A stretch of DNA of 64,000 nucleotides, taken from NCBI GenBank assembly GCA_042862465.1, contig JASTVH010000002.1, positions 434,001 through 498,000 of the forward strand, written 5' to 3'. The DNA comes from JASTVH01 sp042862465. GTDB lineage: Bacteria > Pseudomonadota > Gammaproteobacteria > Pseudomonadales > Oleiphilaceae. This document shows positions 1-10,320 of the stretch, in pieces. The position numbers and the translations under genes are program-made. Position 1 is the first letter of the stretch. Each line of letters starts with the position of its first letter. Under the pieces are notes generated by a model that saw only the letters and a list, made by a program, of their open reading frames with translations, was not told the DNA's origin and searched no databases.

Positions 1-1262
1 AGGGCCAGGGTAAACAGTAACAGGGCCGTGAGCTGCGTGGTGAAGGCCTTGGTGGAGGCGACGCCGATTTCCGGACCAGCCTGGGTCATGATAACCATGT
101 CGGACTCCCGCACGAGGGAACTGCCGGCCACGTTACAGATCGCCAGGGCGGCCTTGAAGCCGGCCTCTTTGGCCTGGCGTAGTGCCGCCAGGGTGTCAGC
201 GGTCTCGCCGGACTGGGAAATGGTCAGGAAGAGGGTGTCCGGGGAAATCACATGCTTGCGGTAGCGGAACTCCGAGGCCACTTCGACGCTGCAGGGAATG
301 CCCGCCAGTTCCTCGATCCAGTAGCGCGCCACCATACCTGCGTGGAAACTGGTGCCACAGGCCACGATCTGGACCTGACGAATTTCCGGCAGCAACCGCG
401 ACGCCTCGGTACCCAGGGCCTGCTCCAGGACGCGGGAATCGGTGATCCGTCCTTCCATGGTGGCCTGGATAACCTTGGGCTGCTCGTGAATCTCCTTGAG
501 CATGTAGTGGCGGTATTCGCCTTTTTCGGCGGCATCGGCACTATGCTCGAAGCGAACGGTCTCCCGTTCGACCGCCTTGTCCTCGCGGTCCCAGATAGTC
601 ACGCTATCGAGCCGGAGCTCGGCCAGATCGCCCTCTTCCAGATAGATGAAACGGTCGGTGACCGGCAGCAACGCCAGTGGATCGGACGCCGCGAAGTTTT
701 CGCCAATCCCGACACCCAGCACCAGCGGACTGCCTTCACGGGTGACGATCAGTCGACCCGGATCGTCGGCGTGCATGACCGCCAGAGCATAGGCGCCATC
801 CAGGCGGGCCCGGGTTTCGCGCACGGCCTTGAGCAGATCGCCGCTTTCGCGGAAATACTTTTCGATCAGGTGGGCCACCACCTCGGTATCGGTCTGTGAA
901 CCAAAGGTGAACCCCTCGGTCTTCAGTTCTTCGCGCAGCGGGGCAAAATTCTCGATGATACCGTTATGGACAATCGCCAGACGGTCCCCGGACATGTGCG
1001 GGTGGGCGTTGTCTTCAGACGGCACTCCGTGGGTGGCCCAGCGGGTATGGGCGATGCCCAGCTCTCCCGGCAGCGGCTGCTGCTTGAGCGCATCTTCCAG
1101 CGCCGCGACCTTGCCCACCTCACGATGGCGATGCAGCTTGCCGTCCTCGGTGCGAATCGCCATGCCGGCGGAATCATAGCCGCGATACTCCAGGCGGCGC
1201 AGCCCTTCCAGCAAAATGCCCTGTACGTCCCTTTGCGCGATTGCGCCTACAATGCCACACAT
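1..1262 (-). CDS. glmS: Glucosamine-fructose-6-phosphate aminotransferase, C-terminus beyond window edge
   Basis: GlmS makes glucosamine-6-phosphate from fructose-6-phosphate and glutamine, the first step to UDP-GlcNAc for peptidoglycan and lipopolysaccharide. The protein begins MCGIVGAIAQ, placing the Ntn-type nucleophile Cys directly after the initiator Met, followed by LEYRGYDSAGMAI of the glutaminase domain. The left end of the window lies in the first sugar-isomerase (SIS) domain, where GVASTKAFTTQL is readable. About 420 of an expected ~610 residues are present; the missing part runs off the left edge, so this is a window cut and not a truncation. It follows glmU by 27 bp on the same strand, consistent with a glmUS transcript. 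Confidence 0.97.
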   Translation of the reverse strand, partial: MCGIVGAIAQRDVQGILLEGLRRLEYRGYDSAGMAIRTEDGKLHRHREVGKVAALEDALKQQPLPGELGIAHTRWATHGVPSEDNAHPHMSGDRLAIVHNGIIENFAPLREELKTEGFTFGSQTDTEVVAHLIEKYFRESGDLLKAVRETRARLDGAYALAVMHADDPGRLIVTREGSPLVLGVGIGENFAASDPLALLPVTDRFIYLEEGDLAELRLDSVTIWDREDKAVERETVRFEHSADAAEKGEYRHYMLKEIHEQPKVIQATMEGRITDSRVLEQALGTEASRLLPEIRQVQIVACGTSFHAGMVARYWIEELAGIPCSVEVASEFRYRKHVISPDTLFLTISQSGETADTLAALRQAKEAGFKAALAICNVAGSSLVRESDMVIMTQAGPEIGVASTKAFTTQLTALLLFTLA

Positions 1263-1289
1263 GCTCTTACGCCTCTTTAACTGACTGCT

Positions 1290-2660
1290 TCAATCCTGTT
1301 TACGCGGCCGTTCCCAGCCGTCGATATTGCGCTGTCGCCCGCGGGCCACGGCGAGCTGGTCCTTCTCCACCGCCTTGGTGATGGTGGACCCGGCACCCAC
1401 GGTGCTGCCTGCGCCCAGGGAGACCGGCGCGACCAAAGAGCTGTTGGAGCCGATGAAGACCCCATCGCCGATTTCGGTCTGGAACTTGTTGACGCCATCG
1501 TAGTTGCAGGTGATCGTCCCGGCCCCCACGTTGACATCACGCCCCATGGTGGTATCGCCGATGTAGGTCAGATGGTTGACCTTGCTGCCTTCTCCGATCC
1601 GCGCCTTCTTGGTTTCCACAAAGTTGCCCACTTTCGCCTTGCGGGCCAGCACTGTGCCAGGGCGCAGACGGGCAAAGGGGCCAATTTGATTCTGCCCCTC
1701 CGTCTCAGCCCCATCAATCACGCTGTTAGCCTCAATCACACTGCCCGCCCCGATACGGGCGTTACGCAAGACGCAATTGGGCCCCACCACGACATTATCG
1801 GCCAGAGTGACGCGGCCTTCGAACACGCAGTTCACGTCAATGATCACATCATGCCCGACGGACAGCTCGCCCCGCACGTCGATCCGGGCGGGATCCAGCA
1901 GGGTCGCACCGGCCGTCATCAGCCGTTCCGCTTCAAGGCGCTGGTACCAGCGCTCCAACTGAGAAAGCTGGAGCCGGTTATTGACACCCTGCACTTCCTG
2001 TTCGGTACGGGGATGGGCCACGGAGATTTCCAGACCGTCGCCCACGGCCATGGCGATGGCATCGGTCAGGTAGTATTCGCCCTGGGCGTTGTTACTGGAC
2101 AGCCGTGGCATCCACGCCTTGAGCTGGTGGCCCATGGCGGCCAGGATGCCGGTGTTGATCTCGCCAATGCGTTTCTGCGCTTCGGTGGCGTCCTTTTCCT
2201 CCACGATGGCCTGCACGAAACCGCTGTCATCGCGCAGGATGCGCCCGTATCCGGACGGATCATCGACCTTCGCGGTCAGCAGCGCCAGGCTGTGCTGGGA
2301 CACGTGGCGGATCAGGTCGGCCAGAGTGTCCTGGCTGATCAGGGGCACATCCCCATAGAGCACCAGCACCCGGGCGTCGTCCGGCACCTCCGGCAGGGCC
2401 TGGGCAACCGCGTGACCGGTTCCCAGCTGCTCGGCCTGCAACGCCCAGTGCAGATCGCCGGCGGGGGTTTGCTCGCGGACCTGATCGGCACCGTGCCCGA
2501 TCACCACATGGATACCGTCAGCCTGGAGGGCGCGTGCGGTGTCGATGACGTGATGCAGCATGGGCTTTCCGGCCACACAGTGCAGCACCTTGGGCAACGC
2601 GGATTTCATGCGGGATCCCTGACCGGCGGCCAGGATAACGACGTGTAAGGGTTGGGACAT
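1290..2660 (-). CDS. glmU: Bifunctional UDP-GlcNAc pyrophosphorylase / GlcN-1-P acetyltransferase
   Basis: GlmU acetylates glucosamine-1-phosphate and then couples it to UTP, giving UDP-GlcNAc in the cytoplasm. The 456-residue protein has the usual full length. The N-terminal pyrophosphorylase domain opens with the nucleotide-binding motif LAAGQGSRMKSALPKVLH. The C-terminal half is a left-handed beta helix of hexapeptide repeats (IGAGSVIEANSVI, VNVGAGTITCNYDG) carrying the acetyltransferase site. It lies between the atp operon terminator and glmS. The 150 bp upstream probably hold its promoter, but I could not assign clear -35/-10 boxes. Confidence 0.97.
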   Translation of the reverse strand: MSQPLHVVILAAGQGSRMKSALPKVLHCVAGKPMLHHVIDTARALQADGIHVVIGHGADQVREQTPAGDLHWALQAEQLGTGHAVAQALPEVPDDARVLVLYGDVPLISQDTLADLIRHVSQHSLALLTAKVDDPSGYGRILRDDSGFVQAIVEEKDATEAQKRIGEINTGILAAMGHQLKAWMPRLSSNNAQGEYYLTDAIAMAVGDGLEISVAHPRTEQEVQGVNNRLQLSQLERWYQRLEAERLMTAGATLLDPARIDVRGELSVGHDVIIDVNCVFEGRVTLADNVVVGPNCVLRNARIGAGSVIEANSVIDGAETEGQNQIGPFARLRPGTVLARKAKVGNFVETKKARIGEGSKVNHLTYIGDTTMGRDVNVGAGTITCNYDGVNKFQTEIGDGVFIGSNSSLVAPVSLGAGSTVGAGSTITKAVEKDQLAVARGRQRNIDGWERPRKQD

Positions 2661-2814
2661 AATGCGAGTCTTATCCGTAGTCTCGTCCGTGAATGGGACA
2701 GGAAATAGCGTATACAGACGCCGGTCATTCTAACGGAACCGGTTCGTGGCCTCTGTTATACCAGTTCCAATTCGTTAACGCATGACGGTCCTTTAAGAAG
2801 CCGGTAACGCTAAC

Positions 2815-2875
2815 GAAAAAAACCGCATGCCGGCCAGGCGGGCTCCCAGGGAGTCCCACTGTCGGTCATGCGGTT
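2815..2875 (-). terminator. Rho-independent terminator of the atp operon
   Basis: The perfect 9-bp arms AACCGCATG (2821-2829) and CATGCGGTT (2867-2875) are inverted; read on the minus strand the stem is followed by a run of six or more T. It starts about 20 bp after the atpC stop codon, where the ATP synthase transcript should end, and separates it from glmU. Confidence 0.85.
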
Positions 2876-2895
2876 GCTTGCCGGCGGCGGCTGTA

Positions 2896-3315
2896 TTACC
2901 GGCCGCGGCGCAGTTGTTGCAGCGTACGAAGCTTGGCGGCGGCTTCGGCCAGCTCGGCCGCAGCCCGGGAGTATTCGAACTCGCCGGTCTGGTTGGCCAG
3001 GGCCTTCTCGGCCTCGCGCTTGGCTTCCAGTGCAGCTGCTTCGTCCACGTCGTCAGCGCGCAGGGCCGTATCGGCCAGTAGGGTCACCAACTTGGGCTGA
3101 ACTTCGAGGTAACCACCGGAAACGTAGTACACCTCTTCTTCACCCCCCTGCTTGATGACACGCACCGGGCCGGGATTGAGCGCGGTCAGCAGGGGCGTGT
3201 GGCCCGGGGCAATACCCAGGTCACCTTCCTTGCCGGCCGCGATCACCATCTCCACCAATCCGGAGAAGATCTTTTCCTCAGCGCTGACGATGTCGCAATG
3301 CACGGTCATACCCAT
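2896..3315 (-). CDS. atpC: ATP synthase F1 epsilon subunit
   Basis: Epsilon sits on the central stalk of F1, links gamma to the c-ring and inhibits ATP hydrolysis. The 139-residue protein starts MGMTVHCDIVSAEEKIFSG and has the N-terminal beta-sandwich with GDLGIAPGHTPLLTAL, then a helical C-terminal hairpin rich in Ala and Glu ending at QQLRRGR. The length matches the family. It is the last gene of the nine-gene operon. Confidence 0.97.
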   Translation of the reverse strand: MGMTVHCDIVSAEEKIFSGLVEMVIAAGKEGDLGIAPGHTPLLTALNPGPVRVIKQGGEEEVYYVSGGYLEVQPKLVTLLADTALRADDVDEAAALEAKREAEKALANQTGEFEYSRAAAELAEAAAKLRTLQQLRRGR

Positions 3316-3356
3316 TCTCGAGTTGCCTCTTGGTCAGTCAGGAATGATAAACCTTT

Positions 3357-3378
3357 AAGGCGGACTAAGCGCCGCCTT
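3357..3378 (-). promoter_or_regulatory. Stem-loop at the atpD stop codon
   Basis: AAGGCGG (3357-3363) and CCGCCTT (3372-3378) can pair in the minus-strand transcript, placing a 7-bp hairpin across the atpD stop codon and just upstream of atpC. There is no T-run, so an mRNA stability or translational coupling element is more likely than a terminator. That role is inferred. Confidence 0.45.
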
Positions 3379-4759
3379 ATGACTTCATTCCTTTCGCTTT
3401 CTCGACCGCTTCCTCGATGGTGCCGACCATGTAGAACGCCTGCTCCGGCATATCGTCATAGTCGCCGTTCAGGATACCCTGGAAGCTGCGAATCGTGTCC
3501 TTCAGCGATACGTATTTACCCGGTGCACCGGTGAACACCTCGGCCACGAAGAACGGCTGTGACAGGAAACGCTCGATCTTACGGGCGCGGGCTACTGTCA
3601 GCTTGTCTTCTTCAGACAGCTCGTCCATACCCAGGATGGCGATGATGTCCTTGAGCTCCTTGTAGCGCTGCAGAACGGTCTGCACGCCACGGGCCGTATC
3701 GTAGTGTTCCTGGCCGATCACCAGCGGATCCAGCTGACGGGAGGTGGAGTCCAGCGGATCGATCGCCGGGTAGATACCCTTGGCGGCGATGTCCCGGGAC
3801 AGTACCACGGTCGCGTCCAGGTGGGAGAAGGTGGTTGCCGGAGACGGGTCAGTCAGGTCGTCCGCCGGTACGTAGACCGCCTGTACGGAGGTGATGGAGC
3901 CGGTCTTGGTGGAGGTGATCCGCTCCTGAAGCTGGCCCATCTCTTCGGCCAGGGTCGGCTGATAACCTACCGCGGAAGGCATCCGGCCCAGCAGTGCCGA
4001 TACTTCCTGGCCCGCCAGGGTGTAACGGTAGATGTTGTCGACGAACAGCAGAACATCACGACCCTCGTCACGGAACTTCTCGGCCATGGTCAGGCCGGTC
4101 AGCGCCACACGCAGACGGTTACCGGGGGGCTCGTTCATCTGCCCGTAAACCATGGCAACCTTGTCGAGGACGTTGGAGTCCTTCATTTCATAATAGAAGT
4201 CGTTACCTTCCCGGGTCCGCTCACCGACACCGGCGAATACGGACAGACCGGAGTGCTCCTTGGCGATGTTGTTGATCAGCTCCATCATGTTGACGGTCTT
4301 ACCAACACCGGCACCGCCGAAGAGGCCGACTTTACCACCCTTGGCGAACGGGCAGATCAGGTCGATCACCTTGATCCCCGTCTCCAGCAGGTCGGCAGAG
4401 GCCGCCTGGTCCGCATAGCTCGGTGCCTTGCGGTGGATACCCCAGCGCTCTTCCTCGCCGATTTCGCCCTGCTCGTCGATCGGGCGACCCAGCACGTCCA
4501 TGATCCGGCCCAGGGTCGGGGTGCCGACCGGGACGGAGATGGCCTTGCCGGTGTTCTCGGCGCTCATGCCACGCTTGAGGCCTTCGGTACTGCCCATGGC
4601 GATCGTACGTACGATGCCATCACCCAGTTGCTGCTGAACTTCCAGGGTGGTTTCCCCCCCTTCAAGCAGCAGTGCGTCATACACGTTGGGTACGGAATCG
4701 CGTGGAAATTCCACGTCGATAACCGCCCCGATGATCTGAACGATACGTCCGCTACTCAT
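3377..4759 (-). CDS. atpD: ATP synthase F1 beta subunit
   Basis: The catalytic subunit of F1. From the ATG at 4759 the protein has 460 residues, the usual length, beginning MSSGRIVQIIGAVIDVEF; a GAGGAA Shine-Dalgarno precedes this start, so an upstream in-frame extension of 22 basic residues is rejected. Walker A GGAGVGKT, the DELSEEDKL region near the C-terminus, and DNIYRYTLAG with GRMPSAVGYQPTL are all present. Third from the 3' end in gene order atpA-G-D-C. Confidence 0.98.
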   Translation of the reverse strand: MSSGRIVQIIGAVIDVEFPRDSVPNVYDALLLEGGETTLEVQQQLGDGIVRTIAMGSTEGLKRGMSAENTGKAISVPVGTPTLGRIMDVLGRPIDEQGEIGEEERWGIHRKAPSYADQAASADLLETGIKVIDLICPFAKGGKVGLFGGAGVGKTVNMMELINNIAKEHSGLSVFAGVGERTREGNDFYYEMKDSNVLDKVAMVYGQMNEPPGNRLRVALTGLTMAEKFRDEGRDVLLFVDNIYRYTLAGQEVSALLGRMPSAVGYQPTLAEEMGQLQERITSTKTGSITSVQAVYVPADDLTDPSPATTFSHLDATVVLSRDIAAKGIYPAIDPLDSTSRQLDPLVIGQEHYDTARGVQTVLQRYKELKDIIAILGMDELSEEDKLTVARARKIERFLSQPFFVAEVFTGAPGKYVSLKDTIRSFQGILNGDYDDMPEQAFYMVGTIEEAVEKAKGMKS

Positions 4760-4805
4760 GCTCGGTTCCTCGTTAATACAATATTCGGTTCGCCTACGCC
4801 TGCGG

Positions 4806-5666
4806 TTAAACCGCAGCTGCACCACTCACGATTTCGGAAATTTCCTGCGTGATCGCCGCCTGACGGGCCTTGTTGTAGACCAGTTGCAAGTCATCGATGA
4901 TGCCACCGGCGTTATCGGTCGCACTCTTCATGGCGATCATTCGTGCAGCCTGTTCGCAGGCCAGGTTCTCGACCACACCCTGGTAGACCTCGGCTTCGAC
5001 GAAGCGAGTCAGCAGGCCGTCCAGAAGCCCGCGGGCATCCGGCTCGTAGATGTAGTCCCAGTGATGTTGAAACTCGTCCGATTCTTCCGCCACCAGCGGC
5101 AGGAGCTGAGAAACCTCAGGATCCTGGGTCATGGTGTTGACGAACCGGTTGTTCACCAGGAACAGACGGTCGATATTGCCTTCTGCGTAGGCGTCCAGCA
5201 TTACCTTCACGGTACCGATCAGCTTGCTCGCGGAAGGGTCATCGCCCAGCTGCGAGAGAGCGCCGACGACGTTGCCGCCGTAGTTGCGGAAGAAGCTTGC
5301 GCCCTTCGAACCGATCGTACACAGGTCAACTTCAACACCTTCGTTGTGCCAGGCCTTCATGTCCTTGACCAATGCCTTGAACAGGTTGGTGTTCAGGCCG
5401 CCACAGAGGCCGCGGTCGGTGGAAACCACAATGTAGCCCACCCGCTTGGCCTCACGCGTCTCCATGTACATGTGCTGGTACTCTGGATTGGCGTTGGCGA
5501 TATGGCCCACGACGTTACGGATCTTGTCCGCATAAGGCCGGGTTGCCTGCATCCGCTCTTGCGCTTTACGCATCTTACTCGCCGCGACCATTTCCATCGC
5601 GGAGGTAATTTTCTGCGTATTCTTGATGCTGGAAATCTGATCTTTAATCTCTTTTCCAACGGCCAT
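4806..5666 (-). CDS. atpG: ATP synthase F1 gamma subunit
   Basis: Gamma is the rotating shaft of F1. The 286-residue protein starts MAVGKEIKDQISSIKNTQKI and ends in the conserved C-terminal helix YNKARQAAITQEISEIVSGA that enters the alpha-beta hexamer. Both terminal helices are intact and the length equals that of E. coli gamma to within a residue. It lies 46 bp upstream of atpD. Confidence 0.98.
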   Translation of the reverse strand: MAVGKEIKDQISSIKNTQKITSAMEMVAASKMRKAQERMQATRPYADKIRNVVGHIANANPEYQHMYMETREAKRVGYIVVSTDRGLCGGLNTNLFKALVKDMKAWHNEGVEVDLCTIGSKGASFFRNYGGNVVGALSQLGDDPSASKLIGTVKVMLDAYAEGNIDRLFLVNNRFVNTMTQDPEVSQLLPLVAEESDEFQHHWDYIYEPDARGLLDGLLTRFVEAEVYQGVVENLACEQAARMIAMKSATDNAGGIIDDLQLVYNKARQAAITQEISEIVSGAAAV

Positions 5667-5707
5667 GATTTCACTGCCTTATTCAGTGGGACTCGAAACC
5701 TCGAAGC

Positions 5708-5737
5708 AAACCCCGAAGACGTCCGCCTCCGGGGTTT
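5708..5737 (-). promoter_or_regulatory. Intercistronic stem-loop after atpA
   Basis: AAACCCCG (5708-5715) and CGGGGTTT (5730-5737) form a perfect 8-bp stem with a 14-nt loop, six bases downstream of the atpA stop codon in the minus-strand mRNA. There is no clear T-tract and the operon continues, so it may protect the upstream message or tune the atpA/atpG ratio (inference). Confidence 0.5.
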
Positions 5738-5743
5738 GGCGTG

Positions 5744-7288
<1,545 letters not shown>

Positions 7289-7317
7289 TGCCTGTGTCCT
7301 CAAACCTAAATCGGGAA

Positions 7318-7854
7318 TTAGGCGCCTATCGCCTCGGCCAGCTTCGCAAGCTTCCCGCGTACAGAGGCGTCAATGACCGTATCGCCCGCGCGGATGACCA
7401 CACCACCAATAAGAGACTGATCAACTTCGGTGGTGACGTTAATGTTGCGATCGAGCTTCCGGGATAATGCCTGCGCCAGCTTGTCTTGCTGTTCGGAAGT
7501 CACTTCGAAGGGGGATGCGATCGTCACGTCGACGGCGCCTTCCTTCTCGTGCTTGTACAACTCGAACAGCTCGGCAATTTCAGGTAAGAGGGTCAAACGC
7601 TTGTTCTCAGCCAGGATTTTAATGAAATTCCTGCCCTGGTCTGACAGCTTACCTTCGCAAACATCGATTACCACGTCGGCTTTCTGTTCGCCGGTCAGGT
7701 TTGGATTATCCAGAACCTGGACCAGATCTTCGTCTTGGGTGGCCTGAGCCAGAAACGCCAGCGTGGCGGACCACTCCGCCAGCTGGTCGTCTTTGACTGC
7801 AGACTCGAAAGCCGCCTTGGCATAGGGCCGGGCTAGCGTTGTCAACTCTGCCAT
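7318..7854 (-). CDS. atpH: ATP synthase F1 delta subunit
   Basis: Delta caps F1 and ties it to the peripheral b stalk. The 178-residue protein begins MAELTTLARPYAKAAFE, the usual helical N-domain signature, and ends in the conserved segment DQSLIGGVVIRAGDTVIDASVRGKL. It sits between atpF (12 bp away) and atpA. Confidence 0.97.
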   Translation of the reverse strand: MAELTTLARPYAKAAFESAVKDDQLAEWSATLAFLAQATQDEDLVQVLDNPNLTGEQKADVVIDVCEGKLSDQGRNFIKILAENKRLTLLPEIAELFELYKHEKEGAVDVTIASPFEVTSEQQDKLAQALSRKLDRNINVTTEVDQSLIGGVVIRAGDTVIDASVRGKLAKLAEAIGA

Positions 7855-7866
7855 GTCAAACCTCTT

Positions 7867-8337
7867 CTACAGTTCGGATGCCAGCTTCTCCAGCATGGCG
7901 CTGTGAGCGTTGGCATCTACAGAGGTTTCCAGGATCTTCTCGGCACCGGCGATCGCAAGCGTGGAAAGTTCGGCACGGAGCGCCTCGCGAGCGCGATTGC
8001 TCTCCTGCTCGATTTCCGCCTGGGCTTGTGCTTTGAGACGCTCGCCCTCTTTGCGGGCGTCGTCCTTCGCCTCTTCCACAAGCTGGCTGGCACGCTTGTT
8101 GGCTTGCTCGATCAACTCGGCAGCCTGCTGCTTGGCTTCACGCATTTCCTGGGAAGCCTTTTCCTGGGCCAGCTCAAGGTCGCGTGACGCGCGGTCGGCA
8201 GCCTCCAGACCGTCGGCAATCTTCTTCTGACGCTCCCGCAGGGCTTCCATGATCGGAGGCCATACATACTTCATGCAGAAGACGACGAAGATGAAAAAGC
8301 CGATGGCTTGACCAAGCATCGTCAGGTTAATGTTCAC
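7867..8337 (-). CDS. atpF: ATP synthase Fo b subunit
   Basis: Forms the dimeric peripheral stalk. The 156-residue protein starts MNINLTMLGQAIGFFIFVVFCMKYVWPPI, a single membrane anchor, followed by a long charged helix of Ala, Glu, Lys and Arg typical of the b coiled coil, and a C-terminal end that binds delta. Length is the same as E. coli AtpF. Confidence 0.97.
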   Translation of the reverse strand: MNINLTMLGQAIGFFIFVVFCMKYVWPPIMEALRERQKKIADGLEAADRASRDLELAQEKASQEMREAKQQAAELIEQANKRASQLVEEAKDDARKEGERLKAQAQAEIEQESNRAREALRAELSTLAIAGAEKILETSVDANAHSAMLEKLASEL

Positions 8338-8398
8338 GTCGTCACCTCTCGCCTGTCGTCGAAATAAGAGTCAAATCTGTTATGCGAGGTGCTCGCAA

Positions 8399-8656
8399 TT
8401 AACCAGCGACCTGACCTACGAACGGGTTGGCGAAGGTGAAGAACAGTGCGATACCTACACCGATCATGGTTACGGCGTCCAGCAGGCCGGCTACGATGAA
8501 CATCTTGACCTGCAGCATCGGAGTCATTTCCGGCTGGCGCGCGGCACCTTCCAGGAACTTGCCACCCAGGATGCCGAAACCGATCGCAGTGCCCAGAGCA
8601 CCAAAGCCGATCAGAAGCGCAACAGCGATAGCGGTCATGCCAACTACAGTTTCCAT
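8399..8656 (-). CDS. atpE: ATP synthase Fo c subunit
   Basis: The proteolipid that makes up the rotating ring. The 85-residue hairpin has two membrane helices joined by the polar loop AARQPE; the second helix carries the ion-carrying Asp in GLLDAVTMIGVGIAL. The Gln/Glu/Ser set of Na+-type rings is absent, so proton coupling is expected (inference from the motif). Confidence 0.97.
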   Translation of the reverse strand: METVVGMTAIAVALLIGFGALGTAIGFGILGGKFLEGAARQPEMTPMLQVKMFIVAGLLDAVTMIGVGIALFFTFANPFVGQVAG

Positions 8657-8716
8657 GTGAACTCCCAGTTTTCTTTCAGTTGAGTTGAGTTTTAAGGGTT
8701 TAGGGTTAAAGCGAAA

Positions 8717-9556
8717 TCAGTGGTTATCCTCGTGCGCCATGCTCAGGTAGACAATGGTCAGCATCATGAAGATGAAGGCCTGGAGCGTTATGACGAGGAT
8801 GTGGAAAATGGCCCAGGGTACCTGCAGGGCCCACTGCGCCCAGACCGGCAACAGCGCGATCAGGATGAACAGCAGCTCGCCCGCGTACATGTTCCCGAAC
8901 AGACGAAGGGCCAGTGAGATCGGCTTGGCGATCAGGCTGACGCCTTCCAGCAGGAAGTTCACGGGAATGAGCAGGATCTTGAGGAAAATGTTCTTGGATT
9001 CAAACGGGTGCAGTGTCAGCTCCCCCAGGAAACCTCCAAGCCCCTTGATCTTGATGCTGTAGTAGATAATCAGCGCAAAGACCGACAGCGACAGCCCGAA
9101 CGTGATGTTCACGTCGGTACTCGGCACGATCTTCATGTAGTCAACGCCCGCGGCATGGAACAGCGCCGGCAGGAAGTCCACCGGGATGAGGTCCATCAGG
9201 TTCATCAGAAAGACCCAGCAGACGATCGTCAGCGCCAGCGGTGCAATGACCTTGTTACGTCCGTGGAAGGTTTCCTTGACGCTGTTGTCGACGAACTCAA
9301 CCATCAGTTCGACGAAATTCTGCAGACCGCCCGGCGTACCGGTGGTGACCTTCTTGGCCGCAGCCCGGAAGAGCCAGAGGAAAACGATACCCAGAACCAA
9401 GGACCAGCCCAGGGTGTCCACATGGACGGCCCAGAAGCCCATTTCCTTGGCATCCTGTGCGCTTTCGGCAAATGACCAGCCGTGTACCGGATGGTTGCCG
9501 TAGACCAGGTTCGTCAGATGGTGCTTGATGTATTCGGATGACGTCTCAGCTGCCAT
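8717..9556 (-). CDS. atpB: ATP synthase Fo a subunit
   Basis: Membrane stator subunit forming the proton half-channels. It has 279 residues and several hydrophobic helices. The conserved essential Arg lies in the segment ISLALRLFGNMYAGELLF, and QAFIFMMLTIVYLSMAHEDNH forms the C-terminal helix. It follows atpI by 31 bp. Confidence 0.97.
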   Translation of the reverse strand: MAAETSSEYIKHHLTNLVYGNHPVHGWSFAESAQDAKEMGFWAVHVDTLGWSLVLGIVFLWLFRAAAKKVTTGTPGGLQNFVELMVEFVDNSVKETFHGRNKVIAPLALTIVCWVFLMNLMDLIPVDFLPALFHAAGVDYMKIVPSTDVNITFGLSLSVFALIIYYSIKIKGLGGFLGELTLHPFESKNIFLKILLIPVNFLLEGVSLIAKPISLALRLFGNMYAGELLFILIALLPVWAQWALQVPWAIFHILVITLQAFIFMMLTIVYLSMAHEDNH

Positions 9557-9587
9557 AGCTTGCTCTCAGGTCCCCTTAAAGTGTTCG

Positions 9588-9983
9588 TCACCGCCGTGAT
9601 GGCGTCCCCAGCATGACCGGGGCGAGCCAATTGCTCATCAGCATCACCGCGAATGTGATAAACAGCGCCGCTTCGTCGATTGGTCTCACGTATTTGAAGA
9701 CCAGTGCGAAAAGCACTGCGGCGAGGAGAAGCTTGACGGCTTCCCCCTTGTAAAAAGCACTCACGATCTGGCGCGCGGCCCGGGCGCCACTGTGGGCAAA
9801 AGTCTTGTGGGCAAAATAAATATTAGGCAGGAAAAAGATGAGCCCACCCAACAGCGCTGAATATGCGGCGACCCGGTCGATGAAGAGACAGGCTGCGCTC
9901 ACTGTCAGGAGAATCGCGCCCTGCACCAGGATTAACCGCATGATCGGAGGACGCGGAATGCCTTTTTGGCGTTGCTGATTCAT
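9588..9983 (-). CDS. atpI: ATP synthase protein I
   Basis: A small membrane protein (131 residues, four hydrophobic segments) that heads most bacterial atp operons and has been linked to c-ring assembly and magnesium uptake. Sequence shows ILVQGAILLTVSAACLF, SALLGGLIFFLPNIYFA and a final helix before MLGTPSRR. Sequence conservation in the family is low; identification rests on topology, size and its first position in the operon, 114 nt after the predicted transcription start. Confidence 0.9.
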   Translation of the reverse strand: MNQQRQKGIPRPPIMRLILVQGAILLTVSAACLFIDRVAAYSALLGGLIFFLPNIYFAHKTFAHSGARAARQIVSAFYKGEAVKLLLAAVLFALVFKYVRPIDEAALFITFAVMLMSNWLAPVMLGTPSRR

Positions 9984-10103
9984 TCGCGCCCGGTCCGTAA
10001 TGACTTCTTGATTGCCAATCTTGCCCTGAAACGATCGTTTTTCGGAGCGTCGGATCGACTCGTATCGGTCGATTTTCGCGCTCTAAGGCCGCAAGCCGGG
10101 CAG

Positions 10104-10132
10104 ATTATATGTGTTCGGATGGGCGGGTTCAA
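10104..10132 (-). promoter_or_regulatory. Sigma-70 promoter of the atp operon
   Basis: On the minus strand a -35 box TTGAAC (10127-10132) is separated by exactly 17 bp from a perfect -10 box TATAAT (10104-10109). It points to atpI, giving a leader of about 115 nt. It is the strongest promoter match I found in the window, which suits a highly expressed operon. Confidence 0.85.
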
Positions 10133-10240
10133 CATGAGGGAGGGCAAAAATTGCTCGCTTTTTCACCAGCCAAACCGTTAGCAAGCGACGCTTTTCCACG
10201 GCTAGTGAGTAGCGCTCTCTCGGGGCACTAGATATAGACA

Positions 10241-10320
10241 AACGAGCGTTTGATCGGGACCCAGAGACTCCGATAAAGTCATGTAAAAAGGTGTTCCGCA
10301 CCTGTTCAGCAACGCTCGTT
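10241..10320. repeat. Widely spaced inverted repeat at the parB 3' end
   Basis: AACGAGCGTT (10241-10250) and AACGCTCGTT (10311-10320) are perfect 10-bp inverted copies 60 bp apart. The right arm overlaps the parB stop codon and the pair encloses the parB terminator. The function is unknown; the rest of the 335-bp gap between parB and atpI holds only this, the terminator and the atp promoter. Confidence 0.5.
10285..10303 (-). terminator. Rho-independent terminator after parB
   Basis: On the minus strand AGGTG and CACCT form a 5-bp stem (10289-10293 with 10299-10303) closed by a five-base loop and followed by TTTTT. It lies 16 bp past the parB stop codon and should end the mnmG-rsmG-parA-parB transcript. 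Confidence 0.7.

Noticed and set aside
4692..4716. Palindrome CGTGGAAATTCCACG considered as a parS-like site in atpD
   Set aside because: It lacks the parS core CACGTG and encodes the conserved VEFPRD of beta subunit.
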